The notes under the pieces: generated by a model
The model's input: the letters and a program-made list of their open reading frames with translations, nothing else
Database searches by the model: none
What the model was told of the DNA's origin: nothing
Program-made: the position numbers and the translations under genes
NCBI GenBank assembly: GCA_022315425.1
Contig: JAIUPT010000038.1
Span: forward strand, 558,001-622,000
Source of the DNA: Pseudevernia furfuracea
Lineage: Eukaryota; Ascomycota; Lecanoromycetes; Lecanorales; Parmeliaceae
Direction: 5' to 3'
Length of the DNA: 64,000 bases
Shown here: piece after piece, positions 11,344-22,342 of the stretch
How the letters are laid out: each line of letters begins with the position of its first letter
How positions within the stretch are numbered: the first letter of the stretch is position 1

Positions 11344-11895
11344 ATGACGCTCGCGGCCGTCTTCCTCCACCTGTCCCTCGCCCTACTAGCATCCTCGACC
11401 CCACTCCGGCTCCTCACCCCCCAAGCCGTCTCCGCCAACTCCCTCGACCCCACCATCTCACCGCTCAACCCCACCAACGACCGCCTCCTAAACGCAACCA
11501 CCAACTGCTTCATCCAACCGCGCCACCCCGGCGCCCCCATCCTCCTCGAAACCAACTTCCACGACTGCCTCGTAGCCGTCACCGTGCTACTCGCGGACAA
11601 AGCGGTCACGACGCCCTACACCTTCGGTCGCGGGCCGGGCGCCGACGTGCGCCTTCCCTATTCGAAATCTTTCCGGACCTGCAAGATCATCATCGACATC
11701 ATGGACGAGGTTGAGACGGAGCGGTTGAAGTGGGGGGACATCGGCGATACGTTGGAGGCGCCCAGAGGGGTGTTGAACAGGTGTCTGGGCCAATCCTCGT
11801 CGCCGCCGTTGGGGGGCAGGACGTCGGTAGGGGGTAAGGGGGCGATGCAGGCTATTGTTGTCGGGCAGGTATGGAGGCCTGGTGCTACAGTTTGA
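11344..11895 (+). CDS. small secreted protein, unknown function
   Basis: A single exon of 183 residues starting MTLAAVFLHLSLALLASS, a clear signal peptide with likely cleavage near residue 18-25. The mature part contains four cysteines (in NATTNCF, FHDCLVA, SFRTCKI and LNRCLGQ), spaced so that they could form two disulphides, a phrase PYTFGRGPGADVRLPYS, and an acidic amphipathic helix after it. This arrangement is shared by lineage-expanded secreted proteins of filamentous ascomycetes, for which no activity is known. The first third is very C-rich at third positions, unlike the flanking DNA. It could be an effector-like or wall-associated protein; the sequence does not decide. Confidence 0.7.
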   Translation: MTLAAVFLHLSLALLASSTPLRLLTPQAVSANSLDPTISPLNPTNDRLLNATTNCFIQPRHPGAPILLETNFHDCLVAVTVLLADKAVTTPYTFGRGPGADVRLPYSKSFRTCKIIIDIMDEVETERLKWGDIGDTLEAPRGVLNRCLGQSSSPPLGGRTSVGGKGAMQAIVVGQVWRPGATV

Positions 11896-12749
11896 GCGTG
11901 TCGGCAGAGGTTGAGCGTTTTTTGGATGTATGAGACATTAGGTCGTGACCAGACTGTACTGCAATTCATCCAGAGGTGGAGGGCCCGACAAGGCAGCAAT
12001 GAGTGTTGGAAGTGTCTGGATCATTTCCACGCATCTGTTAGCGTCATCCATGCATGTGTTCTTTGATCCGATGTTTGTAGGATCATTCTTTTGTTGGCTA
12101 TGGAGTCTTATACCCATAGGCCCCGTCCATAGATCTACACGTTTCCCTTATCATTCATCCACTGTAGCCATTGAAAGTGAGAGCGGTACAAATGTTCAAA
12201 TATCGATAGTTTGAGCCTTTTGACGAGGAATCGAATCCAATCACAAAAGAAAGATCTTCCCATCATGTTAACCAACATCAGCGCATAATAGGCAAATTCA
12301 GCAGGAGACATGTCAAAGGTGTTCGTCAAAGCGGTACAAATCCTCGATGTATCAAAAAGGTCGGCATTCAACAAGGACGTTTCTCTGCAACTTAAAGCTC
12401 AATGATGGAGCGACCTGAACCACAAACGACAGAAATTTCCGGAATGCTACCCATGGAGAGATCCTTGTTGGAAGTGTTTGATAATCTCTTGTTTTCTCAT
12501 TGATTTTGGGCATTAACCCGGGACAATCTGTCGTACACACTAGAGTTGCAGGGAGATTGCTATACAAGAGCGAAAAATCCGTCGCTGATGCTGCTCTTGT
12601 CGATATGTGAGGGTTCCGACTGCCACTCTCCTGACACCTTGCGTGGCTGGCAGGAGATTTTGGTAGATACGTTGCCCAAATAACACGAGTTCTAGAGGTG
12701 TATGCCATCAGAGATTCGTCTGAGGAAACGAGACTTCTGGTGGGATTCT
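11896..12749. other. intergenic downstream of the NLR gene
   Basis: Convergent 3' regions. An open minus-strand frame (12352-12765) overlaps the NLR 3' end in another frame and has no recognisable features. Nothing else is supported. Confidence 0.45.
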
Positions 12750-15700
12750 TCAAGTCTGTGACCATTGTGATTGTCTCCGCCGTTCCAGCAGTCTGAACAC
12801 TCTCATATGTCCATGCTTTTTAGCCATCCCCGCCGGAGAGTCGGACTCCTCATCCTCATGATGAGTCGAAACTCCCAGATCCAACAGCACTTCCACGATA
12901 CCATAGTGCCCACCAGCGGCCGCAAATAACAGTGGCGTTCTTCCTTGTCTGTCCTTTGAATTGGGATTTGCACCAGCAGATAGCAGTGCTTGAACTGTCA
13001 GAATATTGCCCGATACCGCCGTATGCATGAGCGGAGTCTGGCCTTCACCATCTGGGACATCCGGCTCGGCTCCCTGCGCTAAAAGGTCCTTGACCAAATC
13101 GAGTTTAAGGTCAATATCTCTCATAAGCCTGACGTCGTAGTCTATTGAGCCGCTGGGAGAGGAGTCTACCGCGTCATGTAGCCGAGCAAGGCCGAGCCAC
13201 TTCTGCGGTATCTCTGCCAGACCACGGTATTCCGAGAGCATTTGGAGGATCCCCACACATCCGGAACCTGCCGCCGCCATGAAGAGCTCGTCACTCAGCA
13301 TGGCCTTATCGCTCCGTTCCAGTAGGATGGTCATCAAAGACCTGTTATCACTGTAGTTCCCTGCTGCTGCTTGTAGCACGTCGTTTGTGATTTGTAAATT
13401 TATGCCGCGATCAATAAGCAAGCTGAGTAACGGCACTTCGTCGTAGCCCTTCCCTACTATACTTACCAGGGCCTCTGGACCGACCACAACGTCTTCCACT
13501 TCATCGAGAAGGAACTCCAACTTCTCCACGGCCCATCCACCTAATATCGCTGCCTGGGCCAAATCTCTGGTAACATCTTCAGTCATCTCAGCTCTGCAGG
13601 CTCTTTCCCAAATAAGAGCGAAGCATGCGAAATAACTGTCGAGAGCGGCCGTGTAGAGCATCTGTCTCGTAACAGGGAGGTTGGTCGCTCTATCTAACAA
13701 GAGCTGCACCTTCTCAAGATCTTTACCAAACTTGCAGGTCATCAATGCCCCCACTACAACTGCTTCTGTGATTGGCGCAGACGTATTATCTAAAAGGAAT
13801 CTCATCGTCCGCATCGATCCTGTCCGAGCAGCCCTCTCTATAGCCTTCTCAGTAACATTGATATTGCCAAATCGACGCTGTAACATCAAAATCAGCTCTA
13901 GGCCGAACGTCGCATTTCCTGCAGCTTCTACTAGCAGAGGGTCAATGATGTCGAGATGGTTCACCCTCTCCAAGAGCAGTCCCACTAATTGGTCGCCGAA
14001 TCCATAGTTGTTGGCCGCTGCCAGCAGAACTTTCCGTGTGATCTCAAAATCTTCGACTCGGTCCAGTACGAGCTGCAACGTTTCCTCCGATGCCAGGCGG
14101 CTCATCATTGCTTCCAGCACTTCCTCTGTCATTTCCCAATCCCTTCCAGAGAACATTCTGATCAACTCATCTCCGCGACCATTGCTTGCAGCGGTTAGGA
14201 GAACTTCTTCTGTAATTAGAATATCCCCTGCACGTTCAAGCAACCGCTTCATGATACCCACTCCCTCGTCCCAGGACTGTGCAGCGATTTTCATCATTTC
14301 TGTAATTTCTTCCATGATCATCCAATCTTTGGCTTCGGCTAAGAGCAAGCTCATCATCTTTGCTCCATCAAGATTGTTTCCTGCAGCGCACCTCAACACT
14401 AGGCCGGTAATTGCACCACCTCGATCGAGTAGCAGCCGCAGAGTTGAAGAGGAGCCGTTGGCAGCTGCTTTAGTCACAAGGATCTGCGACATCTGGTACC
14501 CGTTATCCAGCAGCAAGATCAAGATCTTTTCATTACGGTTCTCTATCGCTCTGTTAATGGCTTCTGTAGATATTGCACCAGAGCCACCCCGATCAAGCAA
14601 CAAACCCAAAACCTTCTCGTTCTGGTTCAGTACACCAGCGTTGATAACTTCACTAGTAATCTCACCAGAATCTTCCCGGTCAAGCAGCAATTGCATAGCC
14701 TTTTCGTCGCCGGATTTTGCGATTGCTCGCATTACATTCGGGGTAATTTGAATATCCTTTCTTTCTAAAAGCAGTATCATGACTTCCGAATTGCCATCGT
14801 GCCCGGCCTGTTCGAGTAGCAAGTCCCAGGATGTTCCGGGATCGTCCCTTTGAGGCAGTAGTGATTTGAACGTGCTTCCGGAACAGAATCTTGCGGCATT
14901 CTCGAGAAGGGTCCATGGCACCTCAGAAGGTCTGTGCCTTGCCATCAATGTTTCCACTATTTCCTTCTGGCTTTCACAATAAAAACCAGCAATCTCGTAT
15001 ACCAATTGTGTGACTTCAGTTTTGCTCTCGCAGAGCACCCAGTCCAGAGTGTCAGGGTCCATTTCCAGTGCCACTTTACACACCAAATCTATCGAAATTT
15101 CATCCTCACTACGGTTGCTCAGAAGTAACTTGAGCGCCTCAACCTTATTATGTACAGCCGCTAGATCCCAGCCTCTCTCCCTGTTTTTCGGGGGTTTCCC
15201 ATTCAGACCCGCGCGAAGAATCTCGCAGAACCCGTAAGTACATGCAACGTAATAAACTCTGTCTTCGGGCTCACAACCGAATTCGGAATTCAAATAGCTT
15301 CGGAGAGTACCAGAATGTAAACTGCGCTGATTAGATTGTATCCATATGTTCAACGGCGAGAGATCATCAGACGCATCAGAAAGAAAAAAGCGAAAGACTC
15401 GCTCGAAATGAGGATTGCCTTTCCTCCCATCCTCTCCGATCAATTGACAATGTCTGGCCCAGAAAACTGTAGCGTAGTTATGGAAACCTCCCGACAATTC
15501 CAGGGTAGATGCAACTTTTCCACGAAGATCAAGAGTGTAATGATGTTGCAGGAAATTCTCTGCAGCTGACCAGTTTGATGAGCCGATGAATTGTAATAAA
15601 CAGGTCTCGGCTGCAAGGAGATGACACGAGTTTGCCATATATTCAGCTCGCTTCTCGAAGAACTCTCGCACCGAAAGATGGGCAAACCTAAACACATCCA

Positions 15701-17633
15701 ACCCGTCGTCGAATACAACGAAATTATGACAAAGGTCGAGGACATGTTCCTTTGTGAGTTCCTCGGCAAGGGTGTTCATTGCTACCGCAGTGCAGAATTC
15801 TGAAGATTTCATCTGCCTCTGCGCACAAAGCAACCATTTCATGGTATTACTGATAGTTAATCGGCCGACTTCGCCTGGGTACTTCAGCAGATTCTTTTCG
15901 TAGATCTCCTGGTACAGTTGCTCCAGTTTGGGTGGTAGTCGCCCCAGTCTTGCCCGAACATCTTGATCTAGCTTCATCGTACACAGCAGTTCCAATTGCA
16001 GGCTCGCCCATCTGAACATGCCATCAGCACCTTTACTAACTTCTTCAATGATCAAATCTTTTAGTGCCTCTTTGGCGTGACTGTTGCGCAATAAACGTCG
16101 CTTTTTGACCAGTTTGTTGGTTTCCTCCCTGACAAAGGCCTCGATATCCGCTGAGTTTCTGCTCGAGACGAGATCAAGATTAGGATACTCCCGGAGCGTG
16201 CAAACGATATCTTGGTCGTCACGGCTCGATAGAAACACTTTTAGTAGCCCGAGAGAAGAGTTCTGCAGCAGACTTTCCATCGCGTCCAGGAGGGTTTCCC
16301 GCTTTTCGGGATCACATTCGTCGAGAGCATCGATGACAATGGTCGTCATGGGATAATATTCAATCAATTCGGTAATGAGCTCACAGCTCTCTTCGATTTG
16401 AAGACCCCGAGAGCTAAATCCTTGACCTTTCTTCTCATACTTCTCGATGACTGGAGGCAAAAGGGGAAGTCCAGGCTCTGCGCATGAAAGTTATCTGACA
16501 ATGCTGGAAAGTATAGCTGCTGGATCGGACCGTTCGGGTTCAGCGACATTTCGCGAACAATAGAAGTAGACTGGTGGTGGGCTTTGTCCTGCCTCGAATC
16601 TTCTCAATGCGTCTTCGATAACAATGGAAACAAGCGTGCTTTTTCCCGCGCCGACTTTGCCGTGAAGCCAAAGAAGAGACGATGTGCTTCCTCTGTGCCA
16701 ATCTGCGTAGGTTGGGTCCTCGAGTAGCCATTTGCCTGTACCAGGAAGAGCGTTTTTCGAGATCTGCTCATGATGTTCCAGATAAGGCTGTGCGGAGACC
16801 CACCGTAAGATCTCGTAGCGCTTAGATTTGTCCAGATGGTCTTCGATACCGTTGAGCTGGCCACTCATTCGAAGGATAGGTCCATCTATATTACGGAGAA
16901 GCTCCATAAGCTCTGCAAGGTTATCGTGTTGGCGAATTGAAAGTGCCTCGAGAGAGTCGTTGACGTTGTTCTGGTGCTGTGCATTCATGATAGCAGCGCA
17001 ACGATCCACGTTAGACTGCTCGAGGTCCATCTTTCTGACCAGACTTTCAAACTCATCTTCCGTAACGAAGACACTCCTCAGTATACGTTTAGCAGAGCTC
17101 TGATCGAAGAAGCTTTTAGCTTTTGATTGATACATCAGTATAGTGGAATACAATCGCACAAGCGCATTTTCAAGCCCCTCTGAAGCTATTGATGGACGAC
17201 GTAGATAGATATCCTCGAAAATCGCATAGCGCCCTATCATTCGAGCGATGGATTCCGCGCCTTCGACGACAAAGTCGAACTTGACAATGTCACCAACAGC
17301 AACCTGTAATATGAAGCGTACTCCCGCCCAAGGAAGCGCAGCATGTCCTGGATCATATTGCACGACAGTATCCCCAATCTGTTTAAACATGTTGATCCAG
17401 ACAACCATCTTGTTGAAGATATCCCGAAGAACAATGGTCTCACCATTACGACCAAGCCTACTGACCCTCCATCTTTTCTTGATGCACTGCTCTTTGGCGC
17501 TTTCTGTGAGCACCTGGAGGTCAGAAAGAATATTCAATCTGTCTTGACCATCGTAGAAAGAGAGCTGCTGGCGATCGTTTTTGGTCAAACCTTCTAGGGC
17601 GGATGCCCAAAGATCTTTGCTCGACGTAGGCAT
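12750..17633 (-). pseudogene. NACHT-ankyrin NLR (STAND) gene with one internal stop
   Basis: One continuous frame of 1,627 codons from ATG 17633, interrupted only by TAA at 16491-16493 (codon 381). N-terminus: a DUF7708-like module of fungal NLRs (VVQYDPGHAALPWAGVRF). NACHT: Walker A GKVGAGKST (325-333), then Walker B TTIVIDALDECD (about 430-441), lying beyond the stop. A winged-helix-like region with HLSVREFF follows. Residues about 950-1460 hold many 30-40-residue repeats of the type ITxxVLxxAAxN...LLLxR. Typical ankyrin repeats (GQTPLMHTAVSGN, GRTPLLFAAAGGH) occupy about 1530-1620. The stop sits where homologues read SIVRQL, so CAA to TAA is the simple explanation. No GT-AG intron of usable length removes it. 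Such proteins are intracellular sensors in heterokaryon incompatibility or defence. Read-through, or separate use of either part, cannot be excluded. Confidence 0.85.
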
Positions 17634-17893
17634 ACTTACCAATCTCCAGGGCTCTCTTTTACCGTTTGTCGATTCTCAGGTGGTTGGCCTGGCGTTGGAC
17701 TAGAAGCAAAAGCCGAAATATCGTAGACGGGAAGGTGGGGTTGGTGGAGGATCAGCCTTATGCACGTCATATTCACTTGGAGCGCAGCTGCGCGAGTCTC
17801 AAATCCATCTATGTTATGCGGAGAACGATGAAGAACAATCGATGAGCGGAGAATAATGCTGGCTGTATACGAGTTGCAGATGTCATATAACCT

Positions 17894-18484
17894 CTAGTAC
17901 CTCTCTCCGTCGGGCACTGGTGCATCCACTCCGTTCAGAAGAACGCATGTGTAAGCGTAAACCCCAACATACTGTATCAACGCTGCAGTACCTTCCTTCC
18001 CAAAAGCGTACACTGCTCGCTCCCAATTGGCATCAGTCATCGGACCCTGCTTATGTGAAAGCTCAATAGCCACATCAAAAGCAACGTCTCCTTGCTCGTC
18101 AAGAGCATCGTCTCCAAGAGGCTTCTCCCCACTCTTCACGCTCGAGATCTGAGCAGTCGTGAGCCTTGTAGAGGCAGCAACCCGCTCATGTGCGTACAAT
18201 TCGTACTTGGACTTGAATCTGCTGCCCGTTACAAGTATGGCGATCTCTCGTGCTGGGCCTGGCAGGCCTGGAAGCTTCCCTAGCTCGACGACGAGCTTGA
18301 AGAAGGGGTCGACAAGGCTAGGCGTATATAGGAGGGGTGCAAAGGGGCCGATGAAGGCACCGTCTTCATTTTTGTAGAGAAATTTATTGCCGAATACGTT
18401 AGAGCAGATCTCTGACGCCTCATCGTAGGCTTTATGCTGTTCGGTGGTGAGGGAGGATGGCGGAATTGGAGGGTATCGAGACAT
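17894..18484 (-). CDS. carboxymuconolactone decarboxylase (CMD)-like protein
   Basis: Single exon, 196 residues, start MSRYPPIPPSSLT. The central part REIAILVTGSRFKSKYELYAHERVAA is the CMD/AhpD-like helical core with the conserved Tyr-Glu...His arrangement. It is followed by a LSHKQGPMTD segment and a C-terminal helix ending VLLNGVDAPVPDGERY. There is no CxxC pair, so it is not a peroxidase-type AhpD. Fungal members of this group are short cytosolic proteins, either trimeric or hexameric, with mostly unknown substrates; some sit in aromatic-degradation or metabolite clusters. It lies upstream of, and divergent to, the broken DUF2236 gene. Confidence 0.85.
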   Translation of the reverse strand: MSRYPPIPPSSLTTEQHKAYDEASEICSNVFGNKFLYKNEDGAFIGPFAPLLYTPSLVDPFFKLVVELGKLPGLPGPAREIAILVTGSRFKSKYELYAHERVAASTRLTTAQISSVKSGEKPLGDDALDEQGDVAFDVAIELSHKQGPMTDANWERAVYAFGKEGTAALIQYVGVYAYTCVLLNGVDAPVPDGERY

Positions 18485-19150
18485 GCTGGCAGTGGATATG
18501 AGAATGGGGATTTGGGGAAAACAGAGATGGAGGACAGCTATCTGTACGGGTGGTTAATGCCGTCGTTGCGTCATGGCTACCGTCATGAAAGCATGATTGG
18601 CACTTGTAACACAGTGTCAGTGCGGCCCAAGGGTAGGGCTCAAAGCTCATTGCCTCGTAAGATAATTGCAGGCCGAGCATGCTCATTTTACAGGCAAAGA
18701 CCGCGGGCAGAGGCGTATCGTTTTCGAGGCGTGGTGATGTCTCGACCAAATCCTCAGGCGCGCAATAATACGGATAGACCGGTGTACTTAATGTCCGCAC
18801 CCTGGTCCCTTTGACAAGTCCTGGCATTGGGAACATCACTTCATCATCTGGTATAGTAGTAAATAACGCTTTTAAGAAGAAAAGTTCTATGGCGCACTGA
18901 TAGTGAAGATCAAGACCTCGATATCTACAACCAGAATCCTCTTCGATAAAGCTCTCGTTGTGGAGCTGTGTCGGAGGACTATAATTCCCTCGCCACCGGG
19001 AACTAAATACCACAGTACACCCGAGGTCCAGCGCGAGGCAACAAATTGTGCACTTTCCAGCATCAACCCTTCTCGTATTCTACACCGATTCAGCCTCCAG
19101 AGGCCCCAATACCAGCTTTTATAGCACCTGATGCTTTTGCGACCGCGTGG
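18485..19150. other. divergent upstream region
   Basis: Region between the CMD-like gene (-) and the DUF2236 gene (+). Overlapping frames at 18432-19013 (-) and 18434-18814 (+) are antisense to each other and unsupported. Confidence 0.4.
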
Positions 19151-20466
19151 ATGCTCAGTCTGGTGCTAGGCATGCTTGCCTATCTCTTCCTTGTCCACCT
19201 CCTTCGATACCAAAGAGCCAAAAGCTTGGAAAGAAAGTACGCGCCTGCAGGCAAAGAAAGCTTTCGCAATATGACTGTAGATGATGCACAGGCTATACTG
19301 AAGACCCTTACTGAGTTGGAGTTCCCGAAGCTCTACGGGGTTTCAATGGTCGTGGCTCTCTTCAGAGTAGGCAGCGCACAAAGGTATCTTTGCTACTCGC
19401 CGTTGAATGATCTGAACGTCTAGACATACGGTATACCGAGTATATCTTCTCTCCTCGTAGCGACCGGGCAACTCAAAGATTTCGAAACTGCGTGGAAGCG
19501 CGCTGCTGACACTAGGGTGCTCCTTCTTGAATTTAGGCTAAACAAACCAACATCGGAAAGAGCTATCGAAGCTATAGCTCGAATGAACTTCCTGCATTCT
19601 CGATATCAAAAATCGGGCAAAATCACGAACGACCATCTCCTATACACATTAAGCATCTTCGCCCTGGAGCCGTCAAGATGGATCAATCAGTACGAGTGGC
19701 GGAATTTGACCGATATAGAGATGTGTGCTTCTGGTACCTACTGGATGGGCATGGGTGAGGCAATGGAGATATCATACACAAAACTTCCTTCATCAACCAA
19801 GGGATGGCAAGATGGGCTGCACTAGCTAGAAGAAGTGAGAGAACAGAGCGACGAATACGAAGAGGCGCACATGCTTCCTACTGACACTAACAAGCAGCTA
19901 GCAGATTCTCAACTGGATACTCTATTGCCCAAGTGGCCTGCCAAATATCGCGATCCTTGCATAAAATGGTTGTTGTGCTGTTAGGAGACCGATTGCGGCG
20001 CTCGATGATGTAAGTCAAGACAATCGTCTGTACCCCCACTGGCTCAATGATTTACAGGTATCCTGAATCACCTCCTATCTATCACAATATAGTCAATGGC
20101 ATGCTCGATTTGAGAAAATTATTCATTCGCTACCTCGCTTTACCTCGACCTAATATTCTGCGAAATCATTGGATAGAAGCCGGACCTGACCGTCGAAACG
20201 GACGTTATGTTTTGTTTGATTACTTAGCGCATCCTTGGTATGTCAAACCTACTTTGACGCGACGTTGGGGGCCAGGATCTTGGATTACTAGGCTTCTTGG
20301 ATACAATGTGCCAGGCGACGACGGCGACAAATATTATCTCCAAGGCTACACCTTCGCGGAAATTGGACCCCAAGCTCTCAGCGGTAAGGGCATCAAGGAG
20401 ATGGATGAGACTCGGGCTCGATTGGTCCGCGGAAATCGAGGAGGATGTCCCTTTCGCCCCCCGTAG
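19151..20466 (+). pseudogene. broken DUF2236 / MpaB-like ER-bound oxygenase
   Basis: ATG 19151 opens with a membrane anchor (MLSLVLGMLAYLFLVHLL) followed by a DUF2236 (latex-clearing/MpaB family) domain. Intron 19367-19423 joins to a TYGIPSISSLL segment. Next come MNFLHSRYQ...NDHLLYTL (heme-ligand helix region), YEWRNLTDIEMCASGTYWMGMGEAM, and after intron 20010-20057 a YPESPPIYH segment and the C-terminal half. Two lesions lie between: TAG at 19823-19825, where a Trp codon (TGG) is expected, and a one-base frameshift near 19967. MpaB-type enzymes are ER-membrane haem oxygenases that cleave prenyl side chains; the natural substrate here is unknown. The rest of the frame is well preserved, which suggests recent inactivation or, less likely, two sequence errors. 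Confidence 0.78.
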
Positions 20467-22342
20467 GTGACAGATTGAGGACTGCCCAATAACCATAACA
20501 CAGCACTCATGGATAAACGGATGATGACTTGTGTACCATATCATCGTCTATGTTCTTCCACTCGTATAGGCTGTTGCTTGGACAAGCGGCCTAACGGCTA
20601 CTGTGCGTTCGAGAAATATGTGTGGTGAGCCATTGGATCGGATTGATTTACCGTGCGTCAAATCGGCATTATTTCATGCAAGTTGTAGAATTGTGGACGT
20701 AAAAAGGATAGCTGTGATGCAAGCGCGGCCTTTTAGTGCTATCTCGATCGCTCGAACTCCAAATATAGTAGTTGAGCGATTTCAGCCCTGTACGTTGTGC
20801 ACGAGGCGTTTGAGATAACAAGCCCTTTACTTGTGTTCAGGGTGGGAGGCTCTCAGCCTCATAATGGGGTTTCTCCTCAAGGAAAGGGACAGGCATATGC
20901 ACCAAACCTCCTCTGTATCCTTTTGATACAAATGAGGCATGACTGCATCTCAGACTGAGTCAATTTCGCTCTCCGTGACTATGACCTCCAATACGTTGTG
21001 TGGCAATGCTGTTACACTCCCCACCACTTACTAGACCCTACCCGGTCAAAGCCGTTGTACATTGATGTTCATTCAGCCCAGCCCTTGCTCTCGTCTCTTG
21101 CGGCTCTGATTATCACCTCATTTAAGGCGCTCCGTTCCTTTCTCACCTACCCTTTTTTTTCTTCCTTTTTTTTCCCCCTCCCTCGCTCTATTTCTCTTTT
21201 CCTCCACCGCGCTTACGAAGACGGCGGAAGACGTACTGGTACAAAGTCGCTTACCAGGCCGTGGACTCGCTTACCAAGACCTTCGCTTCGCTTCTGTGGA
21301 GACCTTCGATGATGCCGCCTTCACATTTCTAAAAAATTCATTTTTCGAGTCATAAGTTGTAAAGAAGGATCATCAGCACTGCCTTTCGGTCTCACGCTCG
21401 GAAGTGCCGCCCTCGGTCATGAATCTGTCATCTCATCCCGCCCTTGTTGTCGGAAGTACGCAGAAACAGACCAGGCGCGACGATAGTGGGGGCTAGCAGT
21501 CGAGCCTGTGCGGATGCCATGTGTGAGGCTTGGGCAGGCACTCCGACCTTTTCTTCTCCAGGAACTCTGCTGCCACAAGTGTCTAGATGCTCTGGATCAC
21601 GTCGGTTGAAGGCGATGTCTCCGGTGGTATGGAATTGCGAGTGTGGAGAATGCCTGCCTGCAAGTGGTTGAGCGTATAACATAGCCCAACATCCCTGGGG
21701 GAAAGCCTCTCGATAGGTTTTTTTTTTCAAGGGAGAACGTATTGACCCTTGGAGCCATCTTCCATGACTGGAATGTTTTCCCATTGAGAGTCTATAGATG
21801 ATGTGTGATATTGGCGATTTGAACCCGTGAGGGGAAATGAACGAAGATACTAAAGACCACAAATGAATTTTTGCCAATTGTCTTGCCGTAAGAGTCAGTG
21901 CTTTTGCGTGACCCCATCAGCGGATAAAGTATTGATGTATGAATCGTGCTTCTGGTTTACGTGCGTTGAACCGGGCAGATCGGGCGTGTGCACACCGAGG
22001 GCTTTATTTTGGAGAGGTTTCTATAAAATTATTGTTTCACAGGCATGGCACAGGATCGTGGCTGTGGAACGGTAGTAGTTGGTAAAGATGCTGAGTTGTG
22101 ACTAACTACTTAGAACGCTGCCTCCAAACTTTAGAAACGCTTCATCGCTAATGCTGAAAACATGCTATGCTAAGTACTCAAAACATTCTATCCCTGATAC
22201 TCCAAACATTCTATCCCGGATACCCAAAACACAATTTCCCTAATACCCGAACAATTGCTGGCCCAGATTTTCAATACACTCTATCCGTACACTTTCCAAT
22301 CATCCGTTTGTCTCTCTCGTTGAGAACTCTTGACTGCACCAA
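20467..22342. other. long intergenic region
   Basis: About 1.9 kb with pyrimidine-rich tracts near 21140-21200. Short open frames only; no gene or RNA is supported. It contains the degenerate tandem repeat listed separately. Confidence 0.45.
22149..22264 (+). repeat. degenerate tandem repeat, unit 22-24 bp, about 5 copies
   Basis: Five consecutive units (starting about 22149, 22171, 22195, 22218 and 22241) share the pattern TxATACyCxAAACAxTyTATCCC with substitutions. The unit does not continue outside this block. It lies just past the 3' end of the SMP-30-like gene. Confidence 0.6.

Noticed and set aside
16461..16500. Intron to remove the NLR stop codon
   Set aside because: The only GT...AG pair around the stop is about 22 nt long. 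Both flanking parts continue in the same frame and match the family without a gap.
18432..19013. 193-codon minus-strand frame next to the CMD-like gene
   Set aside because: Antisense to another frame, no signal, domain or splice pattern.
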